From the NCBI GenBank assembly GCA_904397835.1, contig CAJFOV010000035.1:1-32513 (forward strand): a stretch of 32,513 nucleotides of DNA, written 5' to 3'. The notes below the pieces were generated by a model, which made no database searches, had not been told where the DNA came from, and was given only the letters and a program-made list of their open reading frames with translations. Each line of letters begins with the position of its first letter. The first letter of the stretch is position 1. A program made the position numbers and the translations under genes. The stretch is from Candidatus Aristotella avistercoris (lineage in GTDB: Bacteria; Bacillota; Clostridia; Oscillospirales; Ruminococcaceae). This document shows positions 7,927-15,997 of this stretch, piece by piece.

Positions 7927-8493
7927 GTGAATTTGCCAAACAAACTGACGCTGGGACGCATGGTGATGATCCCAGTGATGATTGCCTTTTTGATGGTGGA
8001 TGGAATCCCCCGCCACTACCTGTTGGCACTGCTGGCCTTTGCACTGGCCTCCTTCACCGACTATCTGGATGGACACCTGGCCCGTAAAAACCATCTGGTC
8101 ACCGACTTTGGCAAGCTCATGGATCCTCTGGCGGATAAGCTGCTGGTCACCAGCGCCCTGGTCTGCTTTGTGGAACTGGAACTGACCAATGCAGTCCTGG
8201 TCATCATCATTTTGGCCCGGGAGTTTCTGGTCACCTCCATCCGCCTGGTGGCCGCCGGCAACGGCAAGGTCATTGCCGCGGATATCTGGGGCAAGGCCAA
8301 GACCGTCTGCCAGATGATCACCATTCTGGTGATCCTTCTGCTGCAGGAGCTGCTGAGCACCGGGGTGCTCCCTGCCCAGTTCCCAGCCCAGCTCGTTGGA
8401 GATGTGGGCATGTATCTCTCGGTGGCCCTGACGCTGATCTCGGGCTTTAACTATGTTTGGAACAACCGGGAGGTCTTTCGGGACTGCAGATGA
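7927..8493 (+). CDS. pgsA: CDP-diacylglycerol-glycerol-3-phosphate 3-phosphatidyltransferase
   Basis: This 188-residue integral membrane enzyme makes phosphatidylglycerol phosphate from CDP-diacylglycerol and glycerol-3-phosphate. The CDP-alcohol phosphatidyltransferase signature is complete: Asp48, Gly49, Ala52, Arg53, Gly62, Asp66 and Asp70 follow the D-G-x2-A-R-x8-G-x3-D-x3-D spacing. Four or more membrane helices surround it. The N-terminus NLPNKLTLGRM is the family start. Translation begins at GTG 7927 after a GGGGGAAGGA site. It lies 16 nt after rimO and closes the operon. Confidence 0.95.
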   Translation: MNLPNKLTLGRMVMIPVMIAFLMVDGIPRHYLLALLAFALASFTDYLDGHLARKNHLVTDFGKLMDPLADKLLVTSALVCFVELELTNAVLVIIILAREFLVTSIRLVAAGNGKVIAADIWGKAKTVCQMITILVILLLQELLSTGVLPAQFPAQLVGDVGMYLSVALTLISGFNYVWNNREVFRDCR

Positions 8494-8554
8494 TCCCTCT
8501 GTCAAAATTCCCCTTGCATCGGCGGGGGAGCTGTGGTAATCTTAAAGATACATC

Positions 8555-8791
8555 ATATTGATGCGATGAACGGGAAGAGTAACCTTTCCACTCCCTGCCA
8601 GAGAGGGGGCCCCACCGGCTGAAAGGGCGCCTGAGGAGAGGGTGAGGTGAAGTGCCCCCGGGAGCATCCTTCCCCAACGGTTTTGCCCAGTATGGAAGGA
8701 CGCCTTGCCAGCGTTAGAGGGCCCTTGAGTGAAATGTCGGAGTGGAACCGCGCCTGCCGCCTCCGTCCCCTGTGGGACGGAGGCGTTTTTT
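8555..8791 (+). promoter_or_regulatory. T-box riboswitch (cysteine) upstream of cysS
   Basis: The leader holds the T-box core GGAGTGGAACCGCG at 8739-8752, which pairs with the uncharged tRNA acceptor end. It is followed by an 11-bp terminator stem (8759-8769 with 8774-8784) and six T residues. Upstream, the stem I region includes GAGTAACC (about 8577-8584) and GGTGAAGTGCC, in which TGC at 8653-8655 is the likely specifier codon for cysteine, matching the downstream gene. Uncharged tRNA-Cys would favour the antiterminator and switch on cysS. The 5' boundary is approximate. Confidence 0.88.
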
Positions 8792-8883
8792 GTTGGCGCC
8801 GCACCCTCCCCCGAAGCAAACGTGTAACACAAACGGCCCCCATGGGGCACGCTATTTGATCTGTGGAAAGGATGCGTGGAGCG

Positions 8884-10281
8884 ATGAAAATTTACAACAC
8901 CCTCACCCGCAAAAAGGAGGAATTTATTCCCCTGGAGCCCGGCAAAGTGAAGATGTATGCCTGCGGCCCCACGGTGTACAACTACATCCACATCGGCAAC
9001 GCCCGGCCCATCTGTGTCTTTGACACCCTGCGGCGGTACCTGGAGTACCGGGGTTACCAGGTGACCTTTGTGCAGAACTTCACAGACATTGACGACAAGC
9101 TCATCAAAAAGGCCAATGAGGAGGGCATCACCGTCAAGGAGGTAGCCCAGCGGTACATCCAGGAGTATGAGACCGATGCAAAGGGCCTGGGGGTGCGCCC
9201 CGCCACCATCCATCCAAGGGCCACCGAGAATGTGGATATGATCTTGGATACCATCCAGACCCTGGTGGACAAGGGCTATGCCTACGCCAAGGATGGGGAT
9301 GTGTACTTCCGCTCCAAGAAATTCCATGAGTACGGCAAACTCTCCCACCAGCCCTTGGAGGAGCTGGATGCAGGCAACCGAATCGATGTCACCGACAGCA
9401 AGGAGGACCCCCTGGACTTTGTCCTTTGGAAGGGGGCAAAACCCGGAGAGCCCGCCTGGGAGTCCCCCTGGGGCATGGGCCGCCCCGGCTGGCACATTGA
9501 GTGCACGGCCATGATCCGCCGCTATCTGGGGGACACCATCGATATCCACTGCGGCGGGCAGGATCTGATCTTCCCCCACCATGAGAATGAGATCGCTCAG
9601 GCGGAGTGCTGCACCGGCAAGGAGTATGTCCACTACTGGATGCACAACGGCTACATCAATGTGGACAACAAAAAGATGAGCAAATCCCTGGGGAACTTTT
9701 TCACCGTGCGGGAGGTGGCTGACAAGTACGGCTATGAGCCCATCAAGTACATGATGATCCAGGCCCACTACCGCAGCCCCATCAACTACAGCTATGATAT
9801 TGTGGAGCAGTGCATCGCCTCCCTGGAGCGGCTCTACACCTGCCGCAACAACCTGGATTTTGCCCTGTCCAACGCCTTGGACCATCCCCAGGGGGAGGAG
9901 GAGGCCTTCCTGAGCCAGGTGGCCCAGCGCAAGGTACAGTTTGACCAGGCCATGGACGACGACCTGAACACCGCCGACGCCCTGGCCGCCGTCTTTGAGC
10001 TGGTGCGGGATGTGAACACCTACATCCAGGAGCCCCACTCCAAGGCCTCCCTGGAGCAGGCCGCCCAGGTCTTTGACAGTCTCACCGATGTGCTGGGTAT
10101 CCTCTACAACCGCAAAACGGAGAGCCTGGATGAGGAGATTGAAGCCCTCATTGAACAGCGCCAGCAGGCCAGAAAGGCTAGGGATTTCAAAACCGCCGAT
10201 GCCATCCGGGATACCCTCAAAGCCAAGGGGATCATTCTGGAGGACACCCCGCAGGGGGTCAAGTGGAGAAGAGAAAATTAA
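8884..10281 (+). CDS. cysS: Cysteinyl-tRNA synthetase
   Basis: This 465-residue class I aminoacyl-tRNA synthetase charges tRNA-Cys. Signature motifs are HIGN (residues 36-39) and KMSKS (264-268). The zinc ligands are visible: Cys27 in YACGPTVYN, the cysteine in WHIECTAM, and the histidine and glutamate in PHHENEIAQ. The C-terminal DALR and anticodon-binding parts follow, ending with TADAIRDTLKAKGIILEDT. The start is placed at MKIYNT, the family N-terminus, with GGAAAGGA about 11 nt upstream; two earlier in-frame starts (GTG 8863, ATG 8872) are less likely. It is controlled by the upstream T-box. Confidence 0.96.
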   Translation: MKIYNTLTRKKEEFIPLEPGKVKMYACGPTVYNYIHIGNARPICVFDTLRRYLEYRGYQVTFVQNFTDIDDKLIKKANEEGITVKEVAQRYIQEYETDAKGLGVRPATIHPRATENVDMILDTIQTLVDKGYAYAKDGDVYFRSKKFHEYGKLSHQPLEELDAGNRIDVTDSKEDPLDFVLWKGAKPGEPAWESPWGMGRPGWHIECTAMIRRYLGDTIDIHCGGQDLIFPHHENEIAQAECCTGKEYVHYWMHNGYINVDNKKMSKSLGNFFTVREVADKYGYEPIKYMMIQAHYRSPINYSYDIVEQCIASLERLYTCRNNLDFALSNALDHPQGEEEAFLSQVAQRKVQFDQAMDDDLNTADALAAVFELVRDVNTYIQEPHSKASLEQAAQVFDSLTDVLGILYNRKTESLDEEIEALIEQRQQARKARDFKTADAIRDTLKAKGIILEDTPQGVKWRREN

Positions 10282-10313
10282 CCCTTTTCCCACAAACGAT
10301 TCGAGAAGCAAAC

Positions 10314-10352
10314 GGGAAGGAGCTGGTATAAATGCTGGTTCCTTCCCTTTTC
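10314..10352. terminator. Terminator between cysS and the convergent tetR gene
   Basis: GGGAAGGA (10314-10321) pairs with TCCTTCCC (10340-10347), followed by TTTTCT on the plus strand. It serves cysS and may also end the convergent regulator gene. Confidence 0.7.
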
Positions 10353-10360
10353 TATATTTG

Positions 10361-11098
10361 CTATTGCCTGTCCGGATCTACCTGTGAAATCTTGGATGTT
10401 TTCCGAATGCTATGCTGTGAGAGACAGGCTTTTCTACTTCGGTGAGGGAGCTTCAAAGGTGGGATCTCATCCTTGGGCAACTGGTGTAGGCCGGTCAGAA
10501 GCATCTGCTGAAGCATGTGGTAGTAGGTTTCATAGAGCAACTGATGGTCTATACCCCAAATTTCCATGTTGTCCCGATAGAGTTTTTTTACAAGGTGCAG
10601 GGTGTTGTTGATTCGATAAATCAGAAGCAGCCGCCCTCTGGCCGCTTGCTCATCAAAGGCCGGGAACACCTGGAGAATGGCCCTCACAAGATAGTTAAGG
10701 GACTCCCGCTCCACTGCATTGTAGACCTGCTCAAAGTATTGGTTGCCCCCGGCCCACTCGGCAACAATCATCAGGTGTAGTCTGCTCTGAGGAGTGGGAT
10801 CCGTCATCCGGGCAACAAAGGCTTTCGCCAGAACATCACATACATCCTCCATTGTATGGCAATTACTGGTATCCACTTCCTGCTTGATATAATTCAAATT
10901 TTTTTTACGTACTAGATCCGCTAAAATTTCGTCTTTTGATTTATAGTAGTTATAAAATCCTCCTTTGGACAGGGTGGTGGCGTGGATGATGTCCTCCATG
11001 GTGGTGCTGTTGTATCCCTTGTCCAAAAACAGCTCTAGCGCTGCCATCTGGATCTCTTGGAGCCGCTCTTCCCTGCTCCGCCTGACATAGTGCCCCAT
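10361..11098 (-). CDS. TetR-family transcriptional regulator
   Basis: This 245-residue protein has an N-terminal TetR helix-turn-helix at about residues 10-57. Visible marks are the ALELFLDKGYNSTTMEDI segment and TTLSKGGFYNYYKSKDEIL. The C-terminal ligand domain is unassigned. The start at 11098 follows GGGAGG with 7-nt spacing. The frame stays open to 11215, but that extension would run through the promoter at 11160-11188. It is divergent from the D-aminoacylase-like gene. A palindrome at that gene's transcription start suggests that it represses its neighbour. Confidence 0.9.
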   Translation of the reverse strand: MGHYVRRSREERLQEIQMAALELFLDKGYNSTTMEDIIHATTLSKGGFYNYYKSKDEILADLVRKKNLNYIKQEVDTSNCHTMEDVCDVLAKAFVARMTDPTPQSRLHLMIVAEWAGGNQYFEQVYNAVERESLNYLVRAILQVFPAFDEQAARGRLLLIYRINNTLHLVKKLYRDNMEIWGIDHQLLYETYYHMLQQMLLTGLHQLPKDEIPPLKLPHRSRKACLSQHSIRKTSKISQVDPDRQ

Positions 11099-11159
11099 AT
11101 GGGAACCTCCCGTTCCTCGATCCCTCAGAAAACGGGGACCAGTTGGTTTTGATGGCTTC

Positions 11160-11188
11160 ATTATATCTATACCAAATGCCGCCGTCAA
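11160..11188 (-). promoter_or_regulatory. Promoter of the tetR-family gene
   Basis: On the minus strand, TTGACG (11183-11188), a 17-nt spacer and TATAAT (11160-11165) form a near-consensus sigma-A promoter. Its position excludes starts of the regulator upstream of about 11150. Confidence 0.8.
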
Positions 11189-11207
11189 GGCATTCTGAAA
11201 AAACCTG

Positions 11208-11215
11208 CTATTCAA
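11208..11215. promoter_or_regulatory. Single half-site of the TetR operator
   Basis: CTATTCAA here is identical to the right arm of the palindrome at 11336-11361. It lies 20 nt upstream of the tetR -35 box. It could be a secondary regulator contact. Confidence 0.35.
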
Positions 11216-11302
11216 TCAGTCTGCCATAAACCGACGAACCGTCGAAATAGACAAGAGCGCCCATAGAAGGTTGTGTAGAGAAACAAAAGAAAAATAATGA
11301 TC

Positions 11303-11331
11303 TTGACAGGGGCGCCCCCCTGATTTATTAT
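11303..11331 (+). promoter_or_regulatory. Promoter of the D-aminoacylase-like gene
   Basis: A perfect TTGACA (11303-11308), a 17-nt spacer containing GGGGCGCCCCCC, and TATTAT (11326-11331) form a strong sigma-A promoter. The predicted start near 11338 leaves a leader of about 208 nt. Confidence 0.85.
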
Positions 11332-11335
11332 GAGG

Positions 11336-11361
11336 TTGAATAGAGGAATTCGTCTATTCAA
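11336..11361. promoter_or_regulatory. Probable TetR-family operator
   Basis: TTGAATAG and CTATTCAA form perfect 8-bp inverted arms around a 10-nt centre containing GAATTC. The 26-bp palindrome covers the predicted transcription start of the D-aminoacylase-like gene. This is a standard place for repression by the divergent TetR-family protein. Confidence 0.7.
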
Positions 11362-11545
11362 AAAGGATGATACAGGATGTGAGGATTTAAAGAAATTTTG
11401 AGACTGTTACATCTACAACAGGGAAAAACAGCATGTTTATTGGATCAAAAGCTTGGATTGTATAGGGAAGCGGTCGGCGATGCCCAACACAAAAGAGAAA
11501 CCGACGGATTGCCGGTTTTCCTGCATTCGATGGGAGGGATTTGAC

Positions 11546-13156
11546 TTGTATGACATCATCTTAAAACACGGAAAGATCATGGACGGTACCGGGAATCCTT
11601 GGTACTATGGGGATCTGGCCATTTGTGGCGACAAAATCGCGGCCATAGGCTCAAACTTGGAGGACCCCCAGGCGCGGGTGCTGGATGTCACCGGGATGGT
11701 GGTGGCGCCGGGATTTGTGGATCTTCACACTCACACGGAACTGACCTATCTGGTCAAACCCGATGAGGATTGCAAGATCTCTCAAGGGGTCACTTTGGAA
11801 TTGGGGGGACACTGCGCGCTGTCTCCGGCGCCGGTGAATGATTATACTAGGACTGTCATTCAGGCTACAAACAACCCTTTATTGGGTGTGCAGGGGCTGG
11901 CATATGAGTGGAGCGGCATGGCGGAGTTTTTAGACGTGATCCAGGCCCGTCCGCATATCACCAACCTGGCCACTCTCCAGGGGCATAACGCCATCCGCAC
12001 CATTGCAATGGGGTTTGAAAACCGAAATCCTACCCCTCAGGAGCTGGAACACATGAAAGCATTGTTGCGGCAGGGGCTTGAAGCCGGGGCCTTTGGCTTT
12101 TCTACAGCAGGCGTTCAGTCACCCTCTAACTTTGCGGATATGCCGGAGCTGATAGAGTTGTGTAAGGTGACCGCGGAATATGGCGGACTCTATGAGACTC
12201 ATCTGCGCAGTGAAAGTAACGCGCTGTTGTCCTCCGTGGCGGAGACACTGGAGATTGCAAGGAAAACCGGCGTGCGGGCCCAGATTGCCCACCACAAGGC
12301 GGCGGGCCAGGTCAACTGGGGAAAGCTGGCGGCCTCTCTGACTATGGTGGAAGAAGCCCGGCAGAACGGCTTGGATGTGGGGGTGGATATGTACCCTTAC
12401 ACCTATGCCAGTTTTAACTTGGAGGCACTACTGCCACCTTGGGTTCGGGGAAACTCGGTAGAGAAGGCGTTAGAAATACTAAAAAACCCTCGCGACCGAT
12501 CTCGGATTCTGCGAGAGATGCTTCACGGGATTCCCGGTTCCGGCTGGGAAAGTGTCCTGCTCTGGTGCGGTTGGAGCGGTGTGCGAATTGGTTCTGTTTC
12601 CAAAGAAAAAAACCGTTGTTTGGAGGGGCGGAGCATCCAGGAGATTGCTCGGCAACGCCATTGTGAGCCCATAGACACCCTCTGCGAGATCCTGTGCGAC
12701 GAAGGCTTTGGAGTGCTCATGCTTCTGGATTTCGGCTGTGAGGAAGATGTGGAAACCGCTTTGTGTTACCCTTTTATGGCGCCGGTGACAGACGGATTAA
12801 CCACCCATCTTCACGGGGGTGGGAATCATCCCCGCGTCTTTGGAACCTTCCCTCGCGTGCTAGGCCGGTATGCCCGAGAAAAAAGGCTTATGCCTATGGA
12901 GGAGGCGGTTCGGCGCATGACCTCCCTGCCTGCCGGCCGTATGGGGATTTATGACAGGGGGCTGTTGCGGGTGGGCAATTTTGCGGATATCACCGTTTTT
13001 CATCCAGATTCAGTGATAGATACCGCCACCCTAGAACATCCCAGGAGCCATAGCGTAGGGATTGAGTATGTATTTGTCAATGGCGTTCTCTCCTATCGAG
13101 AGGGGCATACCACAGGAGTTCTTGCAGGGCGGTTGCTGCGTCGTGGGCGGCCATAA
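11546..13156 (+). CDS. D-aminoacylase-type amidohydrolase (N-acyl-D-amino-acid deacylase family)
   Basis: This 536-residue protein belongs to the zinc-dependent amidohydrolase group of N-acyl-D-amino-acid deacylases, which release free D-amino acids from N-acyl forms. The start DIILKHGKIMDGTGNPW and the metal-site pattern match: His61 and His63 (DLHTHTE), Cys90 (GGHCALSPAP), His219 (ETHLRSE), His249 (IAHHKAAG) and Asp416 (PVTDG). The spacing is close to the A. faecalis enzyme (67, 69, 96, 220, 250, 366) apart from an insertion before the aspartate. I place the start at TTG 11546, 7 nt after GGGAGGG and at the family N-terminus; a TTG at 11453 lacks a ribosome site. The acyl-substrate specificity cannot be read. 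It ends in a strong terminator and is probably repressed by the divergent TetR-family protein. Confidence 0.85.
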   Translation: MYDIILKHGKIMDGTGNPWYYGDLAICGDKIAAIGSNLEDPQARVLDVTGMVVAPGFVDLHTHTELTYLVKPDEDCKISQGVTLELGGHCALSPAPVNDYTRTVIQATNNPLLGVQGLAYEWSGMAEFLDVIQARPHITNLATLQGHNAIRTIAMGFENRNPTPQELEHMKALLRQGLEAGAFGFSTAGVQSPSNFADMPELIELCKVTAEYGGLYETHLRSESNALLSSVAETLEIARKTGVRAQIAHHKAAGQVNWGKLAASLTMVEEARQNGLDVGVDMYPYTYASFNLEALLPPWVRGNSVEKALEILKNPRDRSRILREMLHGIPGSGWESVLLWCGWSGVRIGSVSKEKNRCLEGRSIQEIARQRHCEPIDTLCEILCDEGFGVLMLLDFGCEEDVETALCYPFMAPVTDGLTTHLHGGGNHPRVFGTFPRVLGRYAREKRLMPMEEAVRRMTSLPAGRMGIYDRGLLRVGNFADITVFHPDSVIDTATLEHPRSHSVGIEYVFVNGVLSYREGHTTGVLAGRLLRRGRP

Positions 13157-13188
13157 CATACAGCATTTGAACAATCCAACAAACAGTA

Positions 13189-13226
13189 AGAGCCCTGGAA
13201 CCGCGGCCTGGTTCCAGGGCTCTTTA
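13189..13226. terminator. Bidirectional terminator between convergent genes
   Basis: A perfect 14-bp stem (13189-13202 with 13210-13223) with a 7-nt loop is followed by TCTTTATTTA on the plus strand. It serves the amidohydrolase gene and the convergent histidine kinase gene, whose stop is at 13228. Confidence 0.9.
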
Positions 13227-13227
13227 T

Positions 13228-15261
13228 TTACAAGGATGGGCGGGGCTGCTCCTCCGCTGTCTGATTCGGTTGGAGATCCTGGGCCAGGGGGAGATAGAGA
13301 TGGGCGGTAAACAGATCCCCCCGGATGTCCAGTTGGAAGCGGCCGTTCTGCAGTTCCGTCAGCGTCTGCGCGATGGACAGGCCCAGTCCATTGCCCTGGG
13401 TGTGGCGGGAGCGGTCCCCCCGCACAAACCGTTCCATCAGCTCCTGGGGCGGCAGGTTCAGGGCCTGTCGGGAGACGTTGCGGATGTAGAAGTGGGCCTC
13501 CTGTTCCTCTCGGGCCAGGGCGACATAGACCCGGGTGCCCTCCAGGGCATATTTGACCACATTGCCGTAGAGATTCTGCAGGACCCGCCAGAGCTTGCCC
13601 CCGTCCATGGGCACCTGGACCGGTTCCGTGGGCAGGTCGCTGCGCAGCTCCAGTTGGTGGATCTCCAGCGCCTCAGCATACTCCCCGTTGGCCTGGCGGA
13701 CGATCTCCCCAAAGTCCCGGATCTCCAGCTGAGGCTTCTCCGCCCCGGCGTTCAAGCGGGAGAGCTCCAGCAGGTCGTCTGTCAAAGATTTGAGCTGTAG
13801 GCTCTTCTCCTGGAGCACCTGGAGATGTTCCCGGTAGGGACCATCCGGCGGAAGCTCCTTTTGGAGCAGTGCTACATAGTTGATCACCGAAGTCAGGGGT
13901 GTCTTCAGATCGTGGGAGACGTTGGTCACCAGCTCCGCCTTCAGGCGCTCGTGCTCCATCTGCTGCTGGATGGCCAGCGCCTGCTGCTGGGCAGCCTGGA
14001 GCAGTTCCTGGCGCACCGTCTCCAACTCCCCGTCAATGGTGTTGAAGGGTCTGGGCAGAGGGATGGTTGGGGCAGTATCTCCCTGCCGGGCAATGGCCCG
14101 CACCTTGTCGATGAGGGAGAAGGCGGCCAGCAGATTGGCCAGAAGATACAGCATCAACAACAGGTTCAGCAGAACTTTGACCTGAGGAAAGCCCTGGAGG
14201 GGCTGAGGATTGGCCAGGTTTAGGTAGGCCAGCAGCCCCAGGCATACCATGCTGGGCAGGAGGGGCCGCCAGTGGGCGGCCAGCTGCCAGAGAAACAGAT
14301 GTTGCGGTAACGCCCCGATTTGCCGCCAGTGGGCCCGGGAGAGGACAAACCGCAGCAGAAACAGGAGGAACACCAGCCAGCCACCCAGGGCGAAGGGGCT
14401 GCGCAGGAAGGATGGGGTATCCAACTTTTGTAGGATCAGCAGTACAACACTGGCCAGGCCCGCCGCAGAGAGGGCCAGCTCCCCCTCCACGTAAAAGAGG
14501 GGAGACCATAGGAACAGAATGCCCCGTTTCCCCTGGGTCAGGAGCGTCCCCTCCTTCTTACCCAGACGCCGCAGGAGCAGCACCAGGCCAACGATACACA
14601 ACAGGGACAAAAATCCCATGGGCACCCACCGGCCGGAGAAAAATTGGAAGAGTTGCTCCTCCTGGGGCATATTGACCCCATATGCCCAACCATCCGTCGG
14701 ATTGGCCAGACGGGTCTTCAGGGTATAGGGGAGGTTTTCAGGGTGGTCAAGCCCTGCCAGAGGCTCTGTCATATAGTAGATATCGAGAGAGGGGGCGTGC
14801 TGGGCGTTGAGATAGAGCATATTGCTGTTGACCGAGGTGGCATCAGCGTTGATGTTGTACAGGTAATAGAGGTGGTTGGGTGCAAGCTGAAACTCCAGGG
14901 CCTGTTCGGCGCTGGAACAGTTGGTGAAGGTGACGGTCTGATCCTCCAGGTAGAAGGTCAGGACAAACTCAAAATCATTGGCCGGGGAGGGGTAGTTGTA
15001 GTAGACGGTCTCCGTGGGAGCGTTCGCATGTTCCACCAGGGTGTAGGGGTAGTTATCTGGATTGGCGCCGCCGGAGAGATAGGCATCCATATAATTGCGG
15101 TAAGCATTGGCGCAGGCCCAGGTGTCCTTGTAGTCGGTCGCCGTAAACAGCGACGATCCAAAGAGGGTGCAGGCCTGGAAAAACAGGTTGCAGATCACCA
15201 GCAGCGCTGCGCTCAGAGGAAGCAGGAGCAGATAACAGAGGAGATGCTTTGACCGGGTCAT
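13228..15261 (-). CDS. Membrane sensor histidine kinase
   Basis: This 677-residue protein is a two-component sensor kinase. One membrane helix (about residues 6-31) is followed by an extracellular domain of about 185 residues that I do not recognise. Five more helices lie at about 216-381, then a HisKA dimerisation domain with NVSHDLKTPL and phospho-acceptor His450. The ATPase domain has an N-box (QNLYGNVVKYA, about 562-572) and a G2 box (GNGLGLSIA, about 623-631). The usual DxGxG G1 box is replaced by YIRNVS. No HAMP domain is visible. The ATG overlaps the response-regulator TGA as ATGA, with GGGAGG upstream, so the two are translationally coupled. Confidence 0.92.
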   Translation of the reverse strand: MTRSKHLLCYLLLLPLSAALLVICNLFFQACTLFGSSLFTATDYKDTWACANAYRNYMDAYLSGGANPDNYPYTLVEHANAPTETVYYNYPSPANDFEFVLTFYLEDQTVTFTNCSSAEQALEFQLAPNHLYYLYNINADATSVNSNMLYLNAQHAPSLDIYYMTEPLAGLDHPENLPYTLKTRLANPTDGWAYGVNMPQEEQLFQFFSGRWVPMGFLSLLCIVGLVLLLRRLGKKEGTLLTQGKRGILFLWSPLFYVEGELALSAAGLASVVLLILQKLDTPSFLRSPFALGGWLVFLLFLLRFVLSRAHWRQIGALPQHLFLWQLAAHWRPLLPSMVCLGLLAYLNLANPQPLQGFPQVKVLLNLLLMLYLLANLLAAFSLIDKVRAIARQGDTAPTIPLPRPFNTIDGELETVRQELLQAAQQQALAIQQQMEHERLKAELVTNVSHDLKTPLTSVINYVALLQKELPPDGPYREHLQVLQEKSLQLKSLTDDLLELSRLNAGAEKPQLEIRDFGEIVRQANGEYAEALEIHQLELRSDLPTEPVQVPMDGGKLWRVLQNLYGNVVKYALEGTRVYVALAREEQEAHFYIRNVSRQALNLPPQELMERFVRGDRSRHTQGNGLGLSIAQTLTELQNGRFQLDIRGDLFTAHLYLPLAQDLQPNQTAEEQPRPSL

Positions 15262-15956
15262 GGCCGGGCCTCCCAATTTTCCATTTTGTACCCCAGGCCC
15301 CAGACGGAGCGCAGGTAGCGGGGATTCTGGGGATCGATTTCAATCTTGTTGCGGATGTGGCTCAGGTGGACCACCACCTTTTTTTCTGCCCCGTCAAAGG
15401 GTTCCCCCCACACCTGCTCATACAGCTGTGGGATGGAGAAGACCTGCCCCTTGTGGCGGGTCAAAAACAACAACAGGTTGTACTCCAGGGGGGTGAGCTT
15501 CACCGGCTCCCCATCCACCCGGACCTCCTTGGTGCTGTCGTCAATGGTCAGTCCCCCTGTCCCGATGGTGTCCGGCTGCACCCGGTTCCCCAGGGCCAGA
15601 TAGCGCCGCAGGTTGGATCGGACCCGCGCCACCAGTTCCAGGGGGTTGAAGGGCTTGGTGATATAGTCGTCCGCCCCGGCGTTCAGGCCGATGATCTTAT
15701 CCGTATCCTGGCTCTTGGCAGACAGGAACAGAATGGGCACCGGGCTCTCCCGGCGGATCTCCCGGGCCAGGGTCAGGCCGTCCACCCGGGGCATCATAAT
15801 ATCCAGGATCACCAGATGGACCTCCTGGTGCCGGAGCAACTGGCGGGCCTGCTCCCCGTCGTAGGCGCAGAGCACCTCATAGCCCGCCTCCTCCAGATAG
15901 ATGCGGATGATCTCCACAATTTCCTTCTCGTCGTCACACACCAGGATGCGTTCCAT
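15258..15956 (-). CDS. OmpR/PhoB-family response regulator
   Basis: This 232-residue protein has a receiver domain (residues 1-115) with the acidic pair in CDDEKE, the phospho-acceptor aspartate in LVILDIMMP, and the lysine in ITKPFNPLEL. A winged-helix DNA-binding domain follows, with the TPLEYNLLLFLTRHKGQV segment and SVWGLGYKM end. The start at 15956 follows GGAGGAGGGG. It begins 41 nt after the membrane glycosyltransferase gene on the same strand and overlaps the kinase gene by 4 nt. The pair is therefore likely cotranscribed with the two glycosyltransferases. Confidence 0.95.
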   Translation of the reverse strand: MERILVCDDEKEIVEIIRIYLEEAGYEVLCAYDGEQARQLLRHQEVHLVILDIMMPRVDGLTLAREIRRESPVPILFLSAKSQDTDKIIGLNAGADDYITKPFNPLELVARVRSNLRRYLALGNRVQPDTIGTGGLTIDDSTKEVRVDGEPVKLTPLEYNLLLFLTRHKGQVFSIPQLYEQVWGEPFDGAEKKVVVHLSHIRNKIEIDPQNPRYLRSVWGLGYKMENWEARP

Positions 15957-15997
15957 CCAATCCCCTCCTCCAGTTCTCAATCCAGTATAGCACAGCC

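Noticed and set aside
6540-10311. Long open frames antisense to rimO (6540-7961) and cysS (8542-10311)
   Set aside because: Both mirror strongly supported genes; the second would also run through the T-box. No family motifs are visible.
13228-15261. Degenerate histidine kinase because the DxGxG box is missing
   Set aside because: The phospho-acceptor His, N-box and GNGLGLSIA box are intact; several active clostridial kinases of this type have a similar G1 variation.
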